From an uncultured Roseibium sp. (GTDB lineage: Bacteria > Pseudomonadota > Alphaproteobacteria > Rhizobiales > Stappiaceae), in NCBI RefSeq assembly GCF_947499295.1, contig NZ_CANMNP010000011.1, forward strand, positions 1 to 64,000: a stretch of 64,000 nucleotides of DNA, given 5' to 3'. Below, in pieces: positions 1 through 8,744 of this stretch (the stretch's first letter is position 1; each line of letters starts with the position of its first letter). Under the pieces are notes generated by a model that was not told where the DNA came from, ran no database searches, and saw only the letters and a list, made by a program, of their open reading frames with translations. The translations under genes were made by a program, and so were the position numbers.

Positions 1-206
1 CCCGTGTAAAACCTGTCCCATAGTGCATCCTTCCATTCGGGAGAAAAGACTGCACCATCAAAATCTGGGATCAAACAGCTAGGCTCGTCTTTCATGGAAT
101 CGATCGGGTTTTGAGCGGAACATCGAGCCTTCTGAAAACCGGGGGCCGGATCAACCTGACGCTTCGGCGCGTCACCGCCGGTTGAGCAGACTGCCAGCTT
201 CAGGCG
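1..206. other. Left-edge stretch with no recognised gene
   Basis: No convincing reading frame starts or ends here. The MAPEG gene on the minus strand stops at 207, so this is its downstream side. A short hairpin, GACGC-TTCGGC-GCGTC at about 154-169, could act as a transcript end, but no T-tract accompanies it on either strand. Any gene entering from the left ends before the window. Confidence 0.4.
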
Positions 207-647
207 TCAATACAGCGCGATCAAAGCAGCCACTGCGATCACGATATTCGCCAGTAGGCAGACCACGAATGCAATCGTGCGGGGTCCGCCAGCGACTCTG
301 CCGACGCCGGCGTAATAAACGCCCCAAAACAATAGACGTGCAGCCAGGTAAATACCTGCAGCCACATTCACCAGCAACGGTGACACGCCGGCTATGATCG
401 CAATCAGGACGGCAGCCAGAAAGGCCGGAAAGCTCTCAGCTGAGTTCTGATAGGTTCGAACCGCCCGAAAACTCAGTTTCGTATGGTCATACTGCAGCGG
501 CATGCCAGGGATCTGTTCCTCTTTGGCAAATGCGAGCGGAGCTGTCAGGAAGTTCTGGATCAACACGATCAAGGATAGTGCGGCGACAATTGTCAAACCC
601 GGCCTATAGGCATTGAGGAAGGGAGCAGCTTCAAAGAGATTTTCCAT
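207..647 (-). CDS. MAPEG-family integral membrane protein
   Basis: This 146-residue protein has the size and four-helix pattern of bacterial MAPEG proteins (the eicosanoid and glutathione metabolism superfamily), which sit in the inner membrane. Hydrophobic segments lie near residues 19-40, 72-92, 93-113 and 125-146. The conserved polar stretch RAVRTYQNSAESFP (residues about 61-74) is the family signature, with its Arg and Asn-Ser-Glu motif. Bacterial members are often of unknown substrate; some have glutathione transferase or peroxidase activity, which is family knowledge and not shown here. It is divergent to the TetR gene at 762, so the shared intergenic space may be a regulatory region and this gene a plausible TetR target. 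I am fairly sure of the family and have no specific substrate to offer. Confidence 0.85.
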   Translation of the reverse strand: MENLFEAAPFLNAYRPGLTIVAALSLIVLIQNFLTAPLAFAKEEQIPGMPLQYDHTKLSFRAVRTYQNSAESFPAFLAAVLIAIIAGVSPLLVNVAAGIYLAARLLFWGVYYAGVGRVAGGPRTIAFVVCLLANIVIAVAALIALY

Positions 648-761
648 TTTTCTATCCGAATTCTTTCAACAGGATCTGCCTTTTTTGCCAGCAATCAATT
701 TATGTTAAAGAACATTTTTTGGTCCCTGATATTCTTTCCAGATCAGGTCCGGGAGACAGCC

Positions 762-1358
762 TTGCCTTACGCCCCAGAGCACAAAACCAAAACGCGCAAA
801 CGCATCGTTGAATGCGCGCGTATTCTCTTCAACCGCCATGGCTTCTCAGAAGTCTCGATCGATACCGTCATGGCCGAAGCCGGCCTTACCAGGGGCGGTT
901 TCTACAATCACTTCAAGAACAAGGACGAGCTTTATGCGGAAGCCGTGGCGTCCTTCCTGAACGGGCGTGGCAAAACCTGGCGCGACGAAGCCGGTGTCGA
1001 CCCGGTCAATGGTGGACCACAGACGGTTAGGGACATGATTGAAAGCTACCTTTCGACCAAGCATCTCGGCGACGTGGAAGGACAATGCCCGATGATCGCA
1101 CTGCCATCCGACGTCGCCCGGGCGACGCCTGAAGTTCAGTCCGCGTATGAGGCCCTGCTGCGGGCAATGATCTGGCTGTTTGAAAACAATCTGCCTGAAG
1201 CCCCTGCCAAAAGAGACAAGGCCATTGGACTGGCGGCTTTGTGCGTCGGCGGCATGGTGTTGTCCCGGACAATTGACGACGACACTCTTGCAGAAGAAAT
1301 CCGCAACGTTTCGAAGTCGCTTGCTCTGCAACAGCTGGAGACCGGTGAGCGCCCCTGA
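762..1358 (+). CDS. TetR/AcrR-family transcriptional regulator
   Basis: An N-terminal TetR helix-turn-helix occupies roughly residues 9-57: the IVECARILFNRHGF helix, then SIDTVMAEAGLTRGGFYNHF as recognition helix. A variable ligand-binding C-terminal domain follows. An ATG at 702 is in frame, but the extension it adds is hydrophobic and unlike the family. A TTG at 762 with GGGAG just upstream gives MPYAPEHKTKTR, a typical TetR N-terminus, so I place the start there (198 residues). The Cys at PMIA (GQCPMIALPSDVAR) lies in a stretch often seen in regulators of this subgroup that act on oxidoreductases or small-molecule detoxification genes. The divergent MAPEG gene and the convergent osmC-like gene are the likely context. 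The target and ligand are unknown. Confidence 0.85.
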   Translation: MPYAPEHKTKTRKRIVECARILFNRHGFSEVSIDTVMAEAGLTRGGFYNHFKNKDELYAEAVASFLNGRGKTWRDEAGVDPVNGGPQTVRDMIESYLSTKHLGDVEGQCPMIALPSDVARATPEVQSAYEALLRAMIWLFENNLPEAPAKRDKAIGLAALCVGGMVLSRTIDDDTLAEEIRNVSKSLALQQLETGERP

Positions 1359-1361
1359 TGT

Positions 1362-1832
1362 TCACTGCTCCCGATATGTCGCCTCATAGCTGACCGGAAA
1401 TGCAACTGAACGGGCGATGTAGCAATATTTGTGAATTTCGCGGTGGATCGCGTCAGCTTCTTTCAGGTTCGTGCCCATGGGCACCACGATCTTCGGTCTC
1501 AAAGTTGCCTGCAAAAACCGGCCTGCACCATTTTTTTCGGTCTCTCCAAAACCCAGAGGAAAGTCCTCATAAGCGCTCACGGCAATGCCGGCGTTGCTTG
1601 CCAGATGCAGATACCAGAGCATGTGGCAGCTTGCGAGCGCCGATAAAAGCAGATCTTCCGGGTTGTGAAGCTCCGGGTTTCCACCAAGCAACGGGTCATT
1701 GGCACAAGACACCGCAGGCTTGCCCGGTGTCCTGATTTCCCAGGTTCGTTCGTATCCACGATAGGTGTTCGTGCCGGTCCCCAAGTTCCCGGTCCAGACA
1801 ATTTTCGACGTGTATTGGTGGTTGGTTGCCAT
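1362..1832 (-). CDS. OsmC-family peroxiredoxin-like protein
   Basis: OsmC/Ohr proteins reduce organic hydroperoxides with two redox cysteines. Here the first Cys is in KPAVSCANDPLLGG and the second in LASCHMLWYLHLAS, the standard family motif. The protein has about 156 residues when started at the ATG at 1832, which has GGAGAG eight bases upstream; a longer in-frame start at 1844 adds only MESE. The N-terminal pattern YTSKIVWTGNLGTGT is common to the OsmC branch rather than to Ohr. The gene is divergent from the GntR-type regulator at 1918, and a perfect inverted repeat lies at 1845-1864, directly upstream of this start. That arrangement suggests that the neighbouring regulator represses it. 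Its role would be cytoplasmic peroxide defence. Confidence 0.88.
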   Translation of the reverse strand: MATNHQYTSKIVWTGNLGTGTNTYRGYERTWEIRTPGKPAVSCANDPLLGGNPELHNPEDLLLSALASCHMLWYLHLASNAGIAVSAYEDFPLGFGETEKNGAGRFLQATLRPKIVVPMGTNLKEADAIHREIHKYCYIARSVAFPVSYEATYREQ

Positions 1833-1844
1833 CTCGCTCTCCAA

Positions 1845-1864
1845 AATGTATACATTTATACATT
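1845..1864. promoter_or_regulatory. Perfect palindrome, candidate GntR operator
   Basis: AATGTATA, four spacer bases CATT, then TATACATT form a perfect 8-4-8 inverted repeat. It sits in the 85-bp gap between osmC (starting at 1832 on the minus strand) and the GntR/FCD gene (starting at 1918 on the plus strand). GntR/FadR-type regulators bind short AT-rich palindromes of this kind. The position next to the osmC ribosome-binding site fits repression. The pairing of regulator and site is inferred from position only. Confidence 0.6.
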
Positions 1865-1917
1865 CTTGAATTTAAAATTTGTCAAGTCCATGATGAGGCC
1901 GATCAGAGGAAGGTTTC

Positions 1918-2553
1918 ATGTCCGCAGAGCACATTGCAGCCACGCTGGAAACTGAAATTGTCGAAGGCCGCTTCCGGCCTGGCGAAGAACTCAAGCAGGG
2001 TGAAATCGCAAAACGATTTGCAATCAGCCGGATCCCGGTTAGAGACGCTCTCCAACTCTTGGCCTCTCGTGGAATGATCAGCCTCGTCCCCAATCGGAGA
2101 GCGCGGGTGATCAGTCTGGAACCGGCCGAAATTTCAGAGATTTACGACCTGAGGGTGCTGCTGGAAACAGACTGTCTGTGCCGTGCAATCAATCTGATGA
2201 CGGAAGCCGACCTGAACGCGATTGAAATCGCATTCGCTCACTCGTCGATTGATGCGGGCACAAACCGGTGGGCTGACGGCGACTGGGCCTTTCACCAAAG
2301 TCTCTATCTACCTGCGGACAGGCCGCGGCAATTGAAGATGATTGAAGAGCTTCGACGGACATGCCGCATTCATATTTCCGGATACGGTGTACTGCCGGCA
2401 CAGACCAAAGACTGGCTGAAAGATCATGAAGACATCTTGTCAGCTGTCCGCAATCGCGACAAAACCATCGCACAAGGCATCCTGAAACGGCACATAAACG
2501 ATGCCTGCACGGTGTTGTTGTCCGCTTGGCCTAACCAGAACAACAGTTCTTAG
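1918..2553 (+). CDS. GntR-family (FadR/FCD type) transcriptional regulator
   Basis: The 211-residue protein has a GntR winged helix at residues about 1-70 (EELKQGEIAKRFAISRIPVRDALQLL) and an FCD ligand domain at about 75-200. The usual FCD opening EIYDLRVLLE is present, and Asp/His metal-ligand candidates occur in WAFHQSLY and in KRHINDA. FCD regulators usually respond to carboxylates or other small metabolites bound near a metal. Translation starts at the ATG at 1918, which follows AGAGGAAGG. The gene faces away from the OsmC-type gene, and an 8-4-8 palindrome lies between them, so it probably controls itself and osmC. The effector is unknown. Confidence 0.88.
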   Translation: MSAEHIAATLETEIVEGRFRPGEELKQGEIAKRFAISRIPVRDALQLLASRGMISLVPNRRARVISLEPAEISEIYDLRVLLETDCLCRAINLMTEADLNAIEIAFAHSSIDAGTNRWADGDWAFHQSLYLPADRPRQLKMIEELRRTCRIHISGYGVLPAQTKDWLKDHEDILSAVRNRDKTIAQGILKRHINDACTVLLSAWPNQNNSS

Positions 2554-2620
2554 CTGCAAACGGACCCAGTCCAGGCATCGTATGTTCTACTGCTTGTACG
2601 GTATGACGCTGCCAAAGCGA

Positions 2621-4201
2621 TCAGAAGGCCTGATAGGTCAAAAGCAGCGCGCAGACGGCAATCACCCAAAGAGCAATTCGTCCAGACCGCGTGTGCCTTG
2701 CTTCTGCCTTGCCGATTGCTTCCGCAGTTTCTTCATCGAACCGAAGACCACTGTTGGTCATTTTTTCAAGTTCAGCAGACATGCGACCAATGCGGTCGGC
2801 AAACAAGGGCATGTCGTTTGCGACCCGTGCCAGTGCGGACAATGCGTCGCCCGCGTCCCGGAACTTACCAACGGGTCCAAGATTTTCTGCGATCCAGCTG
2901 CCAACAACAGGTTCAGCCGTCCGCCACATATCAAGATTGGGGTTCAAGGACCTGGCAACACCTTCGACTACGACCATGGTTTTCTGCAACATGATCAATT
3001 GGGTCTGGGTGCGCATTTCAAACAGGTCGGTCACTTCAAACAGCTGCGTCAGAAGCCTGGCCATGGATATCTCGCTGGCATCGTGACCGTGGATCGGCTC
3101 CCCAATCGCACGGATCGCCTGTGCAAACATGTCAACGTCCTGATGGGCCGGCACATATCCGGCCTCAAAGTGCACTTCGGCAACCCGCTTGTAGTTTCGA
3201 GTGATGAAACCGAACAGGATCTCGGCCAAAAAACGGCGTTCACGCTTGTTGAGCCGGCCAGTGATGCCAAAATCGACCGCGACAAGCGTTCCGTCTGGTT
3301 CGACGAAAAGATTGCCCTGGTGCATGTCCGCGTGAAAAAACCCGTCTCGCAGCGTGTGCCGGAGAAAGCTCTGAATGACTGACGCACCCAGAGCCTCCAG
3401 ATCGTGTCCGTCTTCACGAAGGCCATCAACATCGGACATTTTCCGGCCATCGATCCACTCAAGCGTCAAAACACCCTTGGATGTGTGAAGCCATTCCACA
3501 CTTGGCACCCGGAAACCCGCGTCATTCGCGATGTTTTCTGCCATTTCCGATAGTGCGGCAGCTTCGAGCCTGAAATCCATTTCCATGGCGACGGATTGCG
3601 CGAGCGTATCGACCACCGCAACGGGACGAAGCCGACGCGAAGGCGGATGGAACCGCTCCGCGAGGCGGGCGACCAGGTAGTAACTTTCCAGATCTCTTTG
3701 AAATCTTCGGGCAACACCCGGGCGCAAAACCTTGACGGCGACCTTTCGGTCCAGCCCGTCCTTGCCCCTGATGACGGCCGGATGCACCTGAGCGATGGAT
3801 GCCGCTGCAACGGCTTCGCCAAATTCGACAAAAATCTCGTCTACAGGTCGATCAAGCTGTTCTGAAATTGCCCGCCGTGCTGCCTCATGTTCGAACGCAG
3901 GCAGCCGGTCCTGCAGTGCAGATAATTCACGCGCGGCATCTTTTCCCACGACATCGGCCCGTGTTGCCAGGAACTGGCCAAGCTTCACGTAGGAAGGTCC
4001 CAACCGATTGAGAGCGTCTGAAAGGCGCAGGTCTGCACTCTTGTCTTTGACCGCGCGACGTTCCAACAAGCGGGCAATCGCGATCCCGAAGCGCGGTCCT
4101 GCTGGAAGGTCCGGCAGATGGACGAGGCTGAACACACCTTCGCGCGCCATCACGAAACCGGCCCGCACTAGGCGGAATAGGGACATTACCGGAAACGCCA
4201 T
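2621..4201 (-). CDS. ubiB: Ubiquinone biosynthesis regulatory kinase-like protein UbiB
   Basis: UbiB belongs to the ABC1/ADCK family and is needed for ubiquinone synthesis, where it acts as an ATPase that helps to extract or handle lipid intermediates. The signatures are visible: KLGQFLATRAD (the KxGQ motif), the Ala-rich nucleotide loop AVAAASIAQVH, the lysine in VAVKVLRPG, and FFHADMHQGNLFV followed by VAVDFGITG as the catalytic and metal-binding loops. A C-terminal membrane helix, ALWVIAVCALLLTYQAF, anchors it. Length is about 526 residues, normal for bacterial UbiB. The ATG at 4201 is preferred; a TTG at 4204 is also in frame. It follows ubiE almost without a gap, so the two are co-transcribed. 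Confidence 0.95.
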   Translation of the reverse strand: MAFPVMSLFRLVRAGFVMAREGVFSLVHLPDLPAGPRFGIAIARLLERRAVKDKSADLRLSDALNRLGPSYVKLGQFLATRADVVGKDAARELSALQDRLPAFEHEAARRAISEQLDRPVDEIFVEFGEAVAAASIAQVHPAVIRGKDGLDRKVAVKVLRPGVARRFQRDLESYYLVARLAERFHPPSRRLRPVAVVDTLAQSVAMEMDFRLEAAALSEMAENIANDAGFRVPSVEWLHTSKGVLTLEWIDGRKMSDVDGLREDGHDLEALGASVIQSFLRHTLRDGFFHADMHQGNLFVEPDGTLVAVDFGITGRLNKRERRFLAEILFGFITRNYKRVAEVHFEAGYVPAHQDVDMFAQAIRAIGEPIHGHDASEISMARLLTQLFEVTDLFEMRTQTQLIMLQKTMVVVEGVARSLNPNLDMWRTAEPVVGSWIAENLGPVGKFRDAGDALSALARVANDMPLFADRIGRMSAELEKMTNSGLRFDEETAEAIGKAEARHTRSGRIALWVIAVCALLLTYQAF

Positions 4202-4204
4202 CAA

Positions 4205-5002
4205 TCAGAATTTCCAACCGGAATGCAGCGCGGCAATGCCGCCGGAATAATTGCGATAGGTGACCCGTTCAAATCCTGCTTCCCGAACCATCTCCGCGAA
4301 CCGCTCCTGACTGGGAAACTTGCGGATGGACTCTACCAGATACTGATAGGGGTCTCCGTCACCCGTCACCCATTTGCCCATGACAGGGATCGCCTTGAAA
4401 GAAAAGGTGTCATAGGCTTTGTCCAGAAGGGGCACATCGACTTCGGAAAATTCCAGGCAAAGAAAGCGGCCGCCGCGCTTCAGAACGCGCCGCGCCTCCC
4501 TCAGTGCTTTCGGGATGTCCGGCACATTTCGGATGCCGAAGGCAATCGTATAAGCGTCGAAACTCTTGTCAGGGAATGGCAGGTCTTCAGCGTTTCCCTG
4601 GCTAAAGGTGATCAATCTTGAAAGCCCGGCTTTCGCGGCTCTGTCACGGCCGACACCGAGCATGGATTCATTAATGTCGCAGACCACTGCCGAAACCGTT
4701 TCAGCCGACCGGTTGACGACACGTGTCGCTATATCGCCTGTGCCGCCTGCAACATCCAATAGCTGCCAGCCTGATTTGTCAGTCCTTGGCGGCGCAAGGA
4801 AAGAGACCATCGCATCTTTCCAAACCCGGTGCATCCCGCCGGACATCATGTCGTTCATCAGGTCATAACGGTCAGCTACCTTGTGAAATACATCGTCCAC
4901 AAGCGCCTGTTTGCTACCCTCGGCCACCTTTGTGAAACCGAAACTGGTCGGCATGTCCTCCGGAGTCCGGTCCGAAGCTCCGCTGCGTGCCTGTTGCGTC
5001 AT
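4205..5002 (-). CDS. ubiE: Demethylmenaquinone/demethoxyubiquinol methyltransferase UbiE
   Basis: This S-adenosylmethionine-dependent C-methyltransferase acts on the benzoquinol ring in ubiquinone (and menaquinone) synthesis. Class I methyltransferase motifs are clear: [14 protein letters not shown] binds the cofactor, [13 protein letters not shown] follows strand 4, and the family-specific [10 protein letters not shown] and CLEFSEVD are present. The tail ends [20 protein letters not shown], the typical UbiE end. At 265 residues it is slightly longer than E. coli UbiE because of an N-terminal extension; an inner Met at [10 protein letters not shown] is an alternative start. Its stop lies next to the ubiB start, giving the usual ubiE-ubiB operon of alphaproteobacteria, divergent from mutM. 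Confidence 0.96.
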   Translation of the reverse strand: MTQQARSGASDRTPEDMPTSFGFTKVAEGSKQALVDDVFHKVADRYDLMNDMMSGGMHRVWKDAMVSFLAPPRTDKSGWQLLDVAGGTGDIATRVVNRSAETVSAVVCDINESMLGVGRDRAAKAGLSRLITFSQGNAEDLPFPDKSFDAYTIAFGIRNVPDIPKALREARRVLKRGGRFLCLEFSEVDVPLLDKAYDTFSFKAIPVMGKWVTGDGDPYQYLVESIRKFPSQERFAEMVREAGFERVTYRNYSGGIAALHSGWKF

Positions 5003-5266
5003 GAATGCGTCTCCAAGATCAACCTGTTCAGCCTCAGCTTACCGGTTGACCACCGTTCCTGTTCTTGAACAGATCAGCCCGCTCTTTCGCGAACTGCCGT
5101 TGTTCTGGCGGATCACAAATCCATTTAAGGTCTTCAAAGTGCGCCGGAACATAGTACAAGCACCGCCCGAGCGCTATCTTTGCCGGCCTTGGACGCCATA
5201 TGCCGCAGGCCAGTGTGAGATTGTCAGACCTCTTAGCGCGCAACCGAAGCGGAGACCAGTCTTCAG

Positions 5267-6160
5267 ATGCCTGAATTGCCGGAAGTTGAAACCGTCAAAC
5301 GCGGTCTGTCGCCCGCATTCGAAGGAGCCACGCTGCGAAAGGTTGAGCAAAACCGCCCAGATCTTCGTTTTCCGTTTCCAGAAAATTTCACCAGCCGGCT
5401 GACGGGAAAACGGGTCACCGCCCTGTCCCGCCGATCCAAATATCTGCTTGCTGATATCGACAGTGGAGATGTCCTGGTCATGCATCTTGGTATGTCAGGG
5501 TCTTTTCGGATCGAAGCTGATCACAACGAAAGTGCACCGGGTGCATTTGTTCACGCCCGCAGCAAGGACACCAAGCACGATCACGTGGTCTTTCACCTTG
5601 AAACCACCACCGGAGAACGCCCGCGCATCATATACAATGATCCGCGCCGCTTTGGTTTCATGGACCTCGTGCCACGAGCCACGCTATCTGCGCATCCACT
5701 TTTCAGGGACCTTGGACTGGAGCCTCTGGGCAATCAACTGAGCGCGGAAACACTTGCCGGTCTATTCGAAGGTCGGAAATCGCCTTTAAAAGCCGCTCTG
5801 TTGAACCAGAAGCTGATCGCTGGTCTTGGCAATATATATGTGTGTGAAGCACTTTGGCGCAGTGGCCTGAGCCCGGAACGCTCCGCCGGGAGCCTGGTGA
5901 CGAAATCAAGAAAGCCGACAAAAAAGGCGATCGCACTTGCGGCCAACATCCGGGAAACACTCGAAGACGCCATCAAGGCCGGCGGCTCTTCCTTGCGGGA
6001 CCACACCCAGGCTGATGGAACGCTTGGCTATTTTCAGCATTCCTTTGCGGTCTATGGCCGCGAAAACGAAAGCTGCCGGACGCCGGGCTGCAGCGGCACT
6101 GTTGCACGGCTCGTGCAATCAAACCGCTCGACCTTTTATTGCCCTCATTGCCAGACCTGA
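5267..6160 (+). CDS. mutM: Formamidopyrimidine-DNA glycosylase MutM/Fpg
   Basis: Fpg removes oxidised purines such as 8-oxoguanine and nicks the DNA by beta,delta-elimination. The N-terminus [14 protein letters not shown] supplies the catalytic Pro (after Met removal) and Glu. [11 protein letters not shown] carries the conserved Lys. [19 protein letters not shown] is the helix-two-turn-helix region. The C-terminal zinc finger is CRTPGC plus CPHC. Length is 297 residues, standard for the family. The gene lies between ubiE (divergent) and an enoyl-CoA hydratase, the arrangement seen near dnaA in many alphaproteobacteria. The 264-bp gap upstream is not otherwise occupied. Confidence 0.97.
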   Translation: MPELPEVETVKRGLSPAFEGATLRKVEQNRPDLRFPFPENFTSRLTGKRVTALSRRSKYLLADIDSGDVLVMHLGMSGSFRIEADHNESAPGAFVHARSKDTKHDHVVFHLETTTGERPRIIYNDPRRFGFMDLVPRATLSAHPLFRDLGLEPLGNQLSAETLAGLFEGRKSPLKAALLNQKLIAGLGNIYVCEALWRSGLSPERSAGSLVTKSRKPTKKAIALAANIRETLEDAIKAGGSSLRDHTQADGTLGYFQHSFAVYGRENESCRTPGCSGTVARLVQSNRSTFYCPHCQT

Positions 6161-6288
6161 CAGTCCGGCCTCTATCCCTTCGGCCAAACTTGCCAGACAC
6201 GCCTCGTGTCGGTTAGGCATGAGCCGTAAGTTTGACAAATCCGAGGAGCCGTACATGACGGCAACCTCCGGCCTTGGGAGCGCATACT

Positions 6289-7062
6289 ATGGGATACGAG
6301 AACATCCGCGTTGAAAAGCGCGGCAAAGTAGGCCTGATCACTCTGGACCGGCCGGAAGCCCTGAATGCGCTCAATTCAGCGCTGGTTGCAGAGCTTTGCA
6401 CAGCCCTCGACAGTTTCGACGAAGACGAGCGTATCGGCTGTGTTGTCATCACAGGTTCGGAGAAGGCTTTTGCGGCTGGCGCAGACATCAAGGAAATGCA
6501 GCCTCACAACTTCGCTTCCGCCTACCAGACCGATCTGATCACGCCATTTGACTGCGTCTCGCGGAACCGGAAGCCAATCATCGCTGCGGTTGCCGGCTAT
6601 GCGCTGGGCGGCGGCTGCGAACTGGCCATGCTCTGCGATTTCATCATCGCTGCCGATACCGCAAAGTTCGGCCAGCCGGAGATTACTCTTGGCGTCATCC
6701 CCGGGGCAGGTGGTACACAGCGCCTGACGCGGTTCGTCGGCAAGTCAAAGGCTATGGAGATGGTTTTGACAGGTCGCATGATGGATGCAGAAGAAGCAGA
6801 ACGCAGCGGCCTGGTCAGCCGTATCGTTCCTGCCGATGACCTTCTGGAGGAAGTCCTGAAGGCCGCTGAGAAAATCGCCGACTTCTCGCTTCCTGTCGTC
6901 ATGATGGCAAAGGAAAGTGTCGACCGGGCGTATGAAACAACACTTTCTGAAGGGGTCCGGTTCGAGCGACGGGTCTTCCAGGCGCTTTTTGCCCTTGAGG
7001 ACCAGAACGAGGGCATGAGCGCCTTTACGGAGAAACGGTCCCCGCAATTCAGGAACAAATAA
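6289..7062 (+). CDS. Enoyl-CoA hydratase
   Basis: This crotonase-fold enzyme hydrates trans-2-enoyl-CoA in fatty-acid or branched-chain acyl-CoA degradation. The oxyanion-hole segments are AAGADIKEM and [10 protein letters not shown]. The two catalytic glutamates lie in GGGCELAM and GQPEITLG, the pattern of true enoyl-CoA hydratases, and GAGGTQRL follows. The start at the ATG at 6289 gives [12 protein letters not shown], 257 residues, close to the mitochondrial short-chain enzyme. An upstream in-frame TTG at 6274 is less likely. An intrinsic terminator ends the unit at 7131-7158, so it is separate from rpsT. Confidence 0.94.
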   Translation: MGYENIRVEKRGKVGLITLDRPEALNALNSALVAELCTALDSFDEDERIGCVVITGSEKAFAAGADIKEMQPHNFASAYQTDLITPFDCVSRNRKPIIAAVAGYALGGGCELAMLCDFIIAADTAKFGQPEITLGVIPGAGGTQRLTRFVGKSKAMEMVLTGRMMDAEEAERSGLVSRIVPADDLLEEVLKAAEKIADFSLPVVMMAKESVDRAYETTLSEGVRFERRVFQALFALEDQNEGMSAFTEKRSPQFRNK

Positions 7063-7130
7063 TCTTCCGTGTATCAACGACAAAGCCGTTGACGACAAGC
7101 GCAAGCGCCATTATAAGCAGCGCCCAATCG

Positions 7131-7158
7131 GTGGCGGACTTTCGCCGCCGTTGTTTTT
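7131..7158 (+). terminator. Intrinsic terminator after the enoyl-CoA hydratase gene
   Basis: GGCGG-ACTTT-CGCCGCC forms a GC-rich hairpin followed by a T-rich run (GTTGTTTTTT). It lies 70 bases after the hydratase stop and before the rpsT leader. Confidence 0.75.
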
Positions 7159-7238
7159 TGATCGGGTCTTACCGGCTTTGAAGCCTTGGTCCGATCGCCA
7201 CCGGACCCTAGTCCCCATTACCGATCAGGATTGAGCCA

Positions 7239-7505
7239 ATGGCCAACACACCATCGGCCAAGAAGGCGGCCCGCAAGATTGCCCGCCGGACGGCCACCAA
7301 CAAAGACCGCAGAAGCCGTGTTCGCACGTACCTGCGTAAAGTTGAAGAAGCAATCGCTTCTGGCGATCAGAGCGCAGCAAACGACGCTTTCAAGGCAGCC
7401 CAGCCGGAAATCATGCGCGCAGCGTCCAAAGGCGTGATGCATGCAAACACGGCATCCCGGAAAGTTTCCCGCCTCAACGCCCGCATCAAGGCACTTGGCG
7501 CCTAA
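7239..7505 (+). CDS. rpsT: 30S ribosomal protein S20
   Basis: The 88-residue, very basic protein begins [19 protein letters not shown] and has the family pattern [19 protein letters not shown] and [20 protein letters not shown]20 binds 16S rRNA early in small-subunit assembly. It starts at the ATG at 7239 after GGATTGAGCC. The gene is monocistronic here: terminators lie on both sides (7131-7158 and 7534-7559). Its position just before the dnaA region is conserved across alphaproteobacteria. S20 often represses its own translation in enterobacteria; nothing in this leader proves that here. Confidence 0.98.
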   Translation: MANTPSAKKAARKIARRTATNKDRRSRVRTYLRKVEEAIASGDQSAANDAFKAAQPEIMRAASKGVMHANTASRKVSRLNARIKALGA

Positions 7506-7533
7506 TTTTTCCGTGAAATCAACGCTCAGAAGA

Positions 7534-7559
7534 CCCGGCCACAGTGCCGGGTTTTTTTT
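7534..7559 (+). terminator. Intrinsic terminator of rpsT
   Basis: CCCGGC-CACAGT-GCCGGG followed by seven T residues, 28 bases after the rpsT stop. This is a textbook Rho-independent terminator. Confidence 0.92.
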
Positions 7560-8150
7560 AGCCATGCAATTTTGTGGATGACAGAAATAGGCCCGTTTCA
7601 GGTTCACAACCTTCAAAAATACGCCATATGAGAGTGTCAAAAATTATCTATGTTTTTCAATATCTTACAGGTATGTAGGATCTAAGCGGTGAGATCAAAC
7701 CGGATTCGATACGAGTCAAGGTATCTGTTCCGAAATTTTTTTTGAAATCGCTGTTTTTCATTTGCGACAAGGCAGCTCAGAGCAAAAAGTCATTGCGGTA
7801 AAAAGCATTTGCTCCTTTGCACACAGGGAGCGGAAATTCGGTAACGCAGGGGCAGAAACCGGCATCTGCCAAGAAACGTATTAACCCGCTGTTGCCCCGC
7901 AAGGCGCTGTCTGTATATTAACAACACGGCTGGCGGCAAAGACCAGCGATTAACCTAAAACTAGTGCTTGGAAAAACAATGTATAAGTCAAACAGAAATA
8001 TAGCTGAGCACACGTCATATAGGCTGGGAAGCGAATACATTAACGCGTTCAGTCTTTACGGCGCTTAGCGAAATTTAGACTAATACTCCTTCCGAAAATA
8101 CTAATAAGCAAATTATAACCGATGGCGCAAAGCTATCGAAGGGGGCGTCT
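7560..8150. promoter_or_regulatory. AT-rich region upstream of the rhodanese-dnaA unit
   Basis: This 590-bp gap has no gene. It holds two GANTC sites close together (GATTC at 7703-7707 and GAGTC at 7713-7717), which in alphaproteobacteria are targets of the cell-cycle methylase CcrM. There are four TTAAC half-sites (7881, 7918, 7950 and 8040), the core of CtrA boxes, though no full TTAA-N7-TTAA box. One DnaA-box-like sequence, TGTGGATGA at 7573-7581, has one mismatch to the consensus. The likely use is cell-cycle control of dnaA expression. I do not call it an origin: in this class oriC usually lies by hemE, and I do not see a cluster of DnaA boxes. Confidence 0.45.
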
Positions 8151-8591
8151 GTGCAACTTGAGGGTGGTTACGCAGGAAATTTCAGCGCGAAGGAGGCTTT
8201 TCAGCAGCTCTCCGAACAACAGGACGCGGTGCTTGTTGACGTGCGCACACAAGCGGAATGGGCCTTTGTCGGCATCCCCGATTTGCGCCCGATCGGCAAG
8301 GAACCTGTATTGGCGGAATGGCAAAGTTTTCCGTCGAGCGGACCAAATCCGGATTTCGCGTCGACTGTTTCAAACCAGTTGGTCAAAAAAGGACTTGACC
8401 AAAGCGCTCCGATCTATTTTCTGTGCCGCTCCGGCGCACGGAGCCAAGCAGCTGCAATTGCGCTGACTCAGGCCGGTTACACGCACTGCTACAATATCTC
8501 TGATGGATTTGAGGGGCCGCTGGACGCAGACCGTCATCGCGGCACACAGGCCGGCTGGAAAGCTGCCGGGCTGCCTTGGATTCAGAATTAG
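8151..8591 (+). CDS. Rhodanese-like sulphurtransferase domain protein
   Basis: A single rhodanese domain of 146 residues. The active-site loop CRSGARSQ holds the catalytic Cys that would carry a persulphide, and VLVDVRTQAEWAFVG is the conserved N-terminal rhodanese motif. The C-terminus GFEGPLDADRHRGTQAGWKAAGLPW is common in stand-alone alphaproteobacterial rhodaneses. It starts at the GTG at 8151. No signal peptide is seen, so it is cytoplasmic. The gene lies between rpsT and dnaA and leaves only 78-153 bases to dnaA. It may share the dnaA upstream region, so its transcription could be tied to the cell cycle. The sulphur acceptor is unknown. Confidence 0.88.
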   Translation: MQLEGGYAGNFSAKEAFQQLSEQQDAVLVDVRTQAEWAFVGIPDLRPIGKEPVLAEWQSFPSSGPNPDFASTVSNQLVKKGLDQSAPIYFLCRSGARSQAAAIALTQAGYTHCYNISDGFEGPLDADRHRGTQAGWKAAGLPWIQN

Positions 8592-8730
8592 TTTCCCGCA
8601 TTCAAGACGGGGCGGCGGCTGGAGTATATCCACCGCCAAACGAATAACCGTCCCAAAAGGGACATCATAATGCTGCAAAAGCAGCGAGGCGGCGAAGAAT
8701 GGCTGTGGCGGACCGTTCTTCACAAAGTAC

Positions 8731-8736
8731 AGGAGG
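8731..8736 (+). promoter_or_regulatory. Ribosome-binding site that decides the dnaA start
   Basis: AGGAGG lies eight bases before the ATG at 8745. An in-frame ATG at 8670 exists, but it would add 25 residues unlike the DnaA N-terminus and has only a weak GGGACA upstream. The 8745 start is therefore preferred. Confidence 0.65.
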
Positions 8737-8744
8737 CAGATGAC

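Noticed and set aside
2501-3382. 293-codon plus-strand frame
   Set aside because: It is antisense to ubiB, which has clear family motifs; the translation has no protein-like pattern.
7560-8150. Replication origin (oriC)
   Set aside because: Only one imperfect DnaA-box-like sequence is visible, and alphaproteobacterial oriC is usually by hemE, not dnaA.
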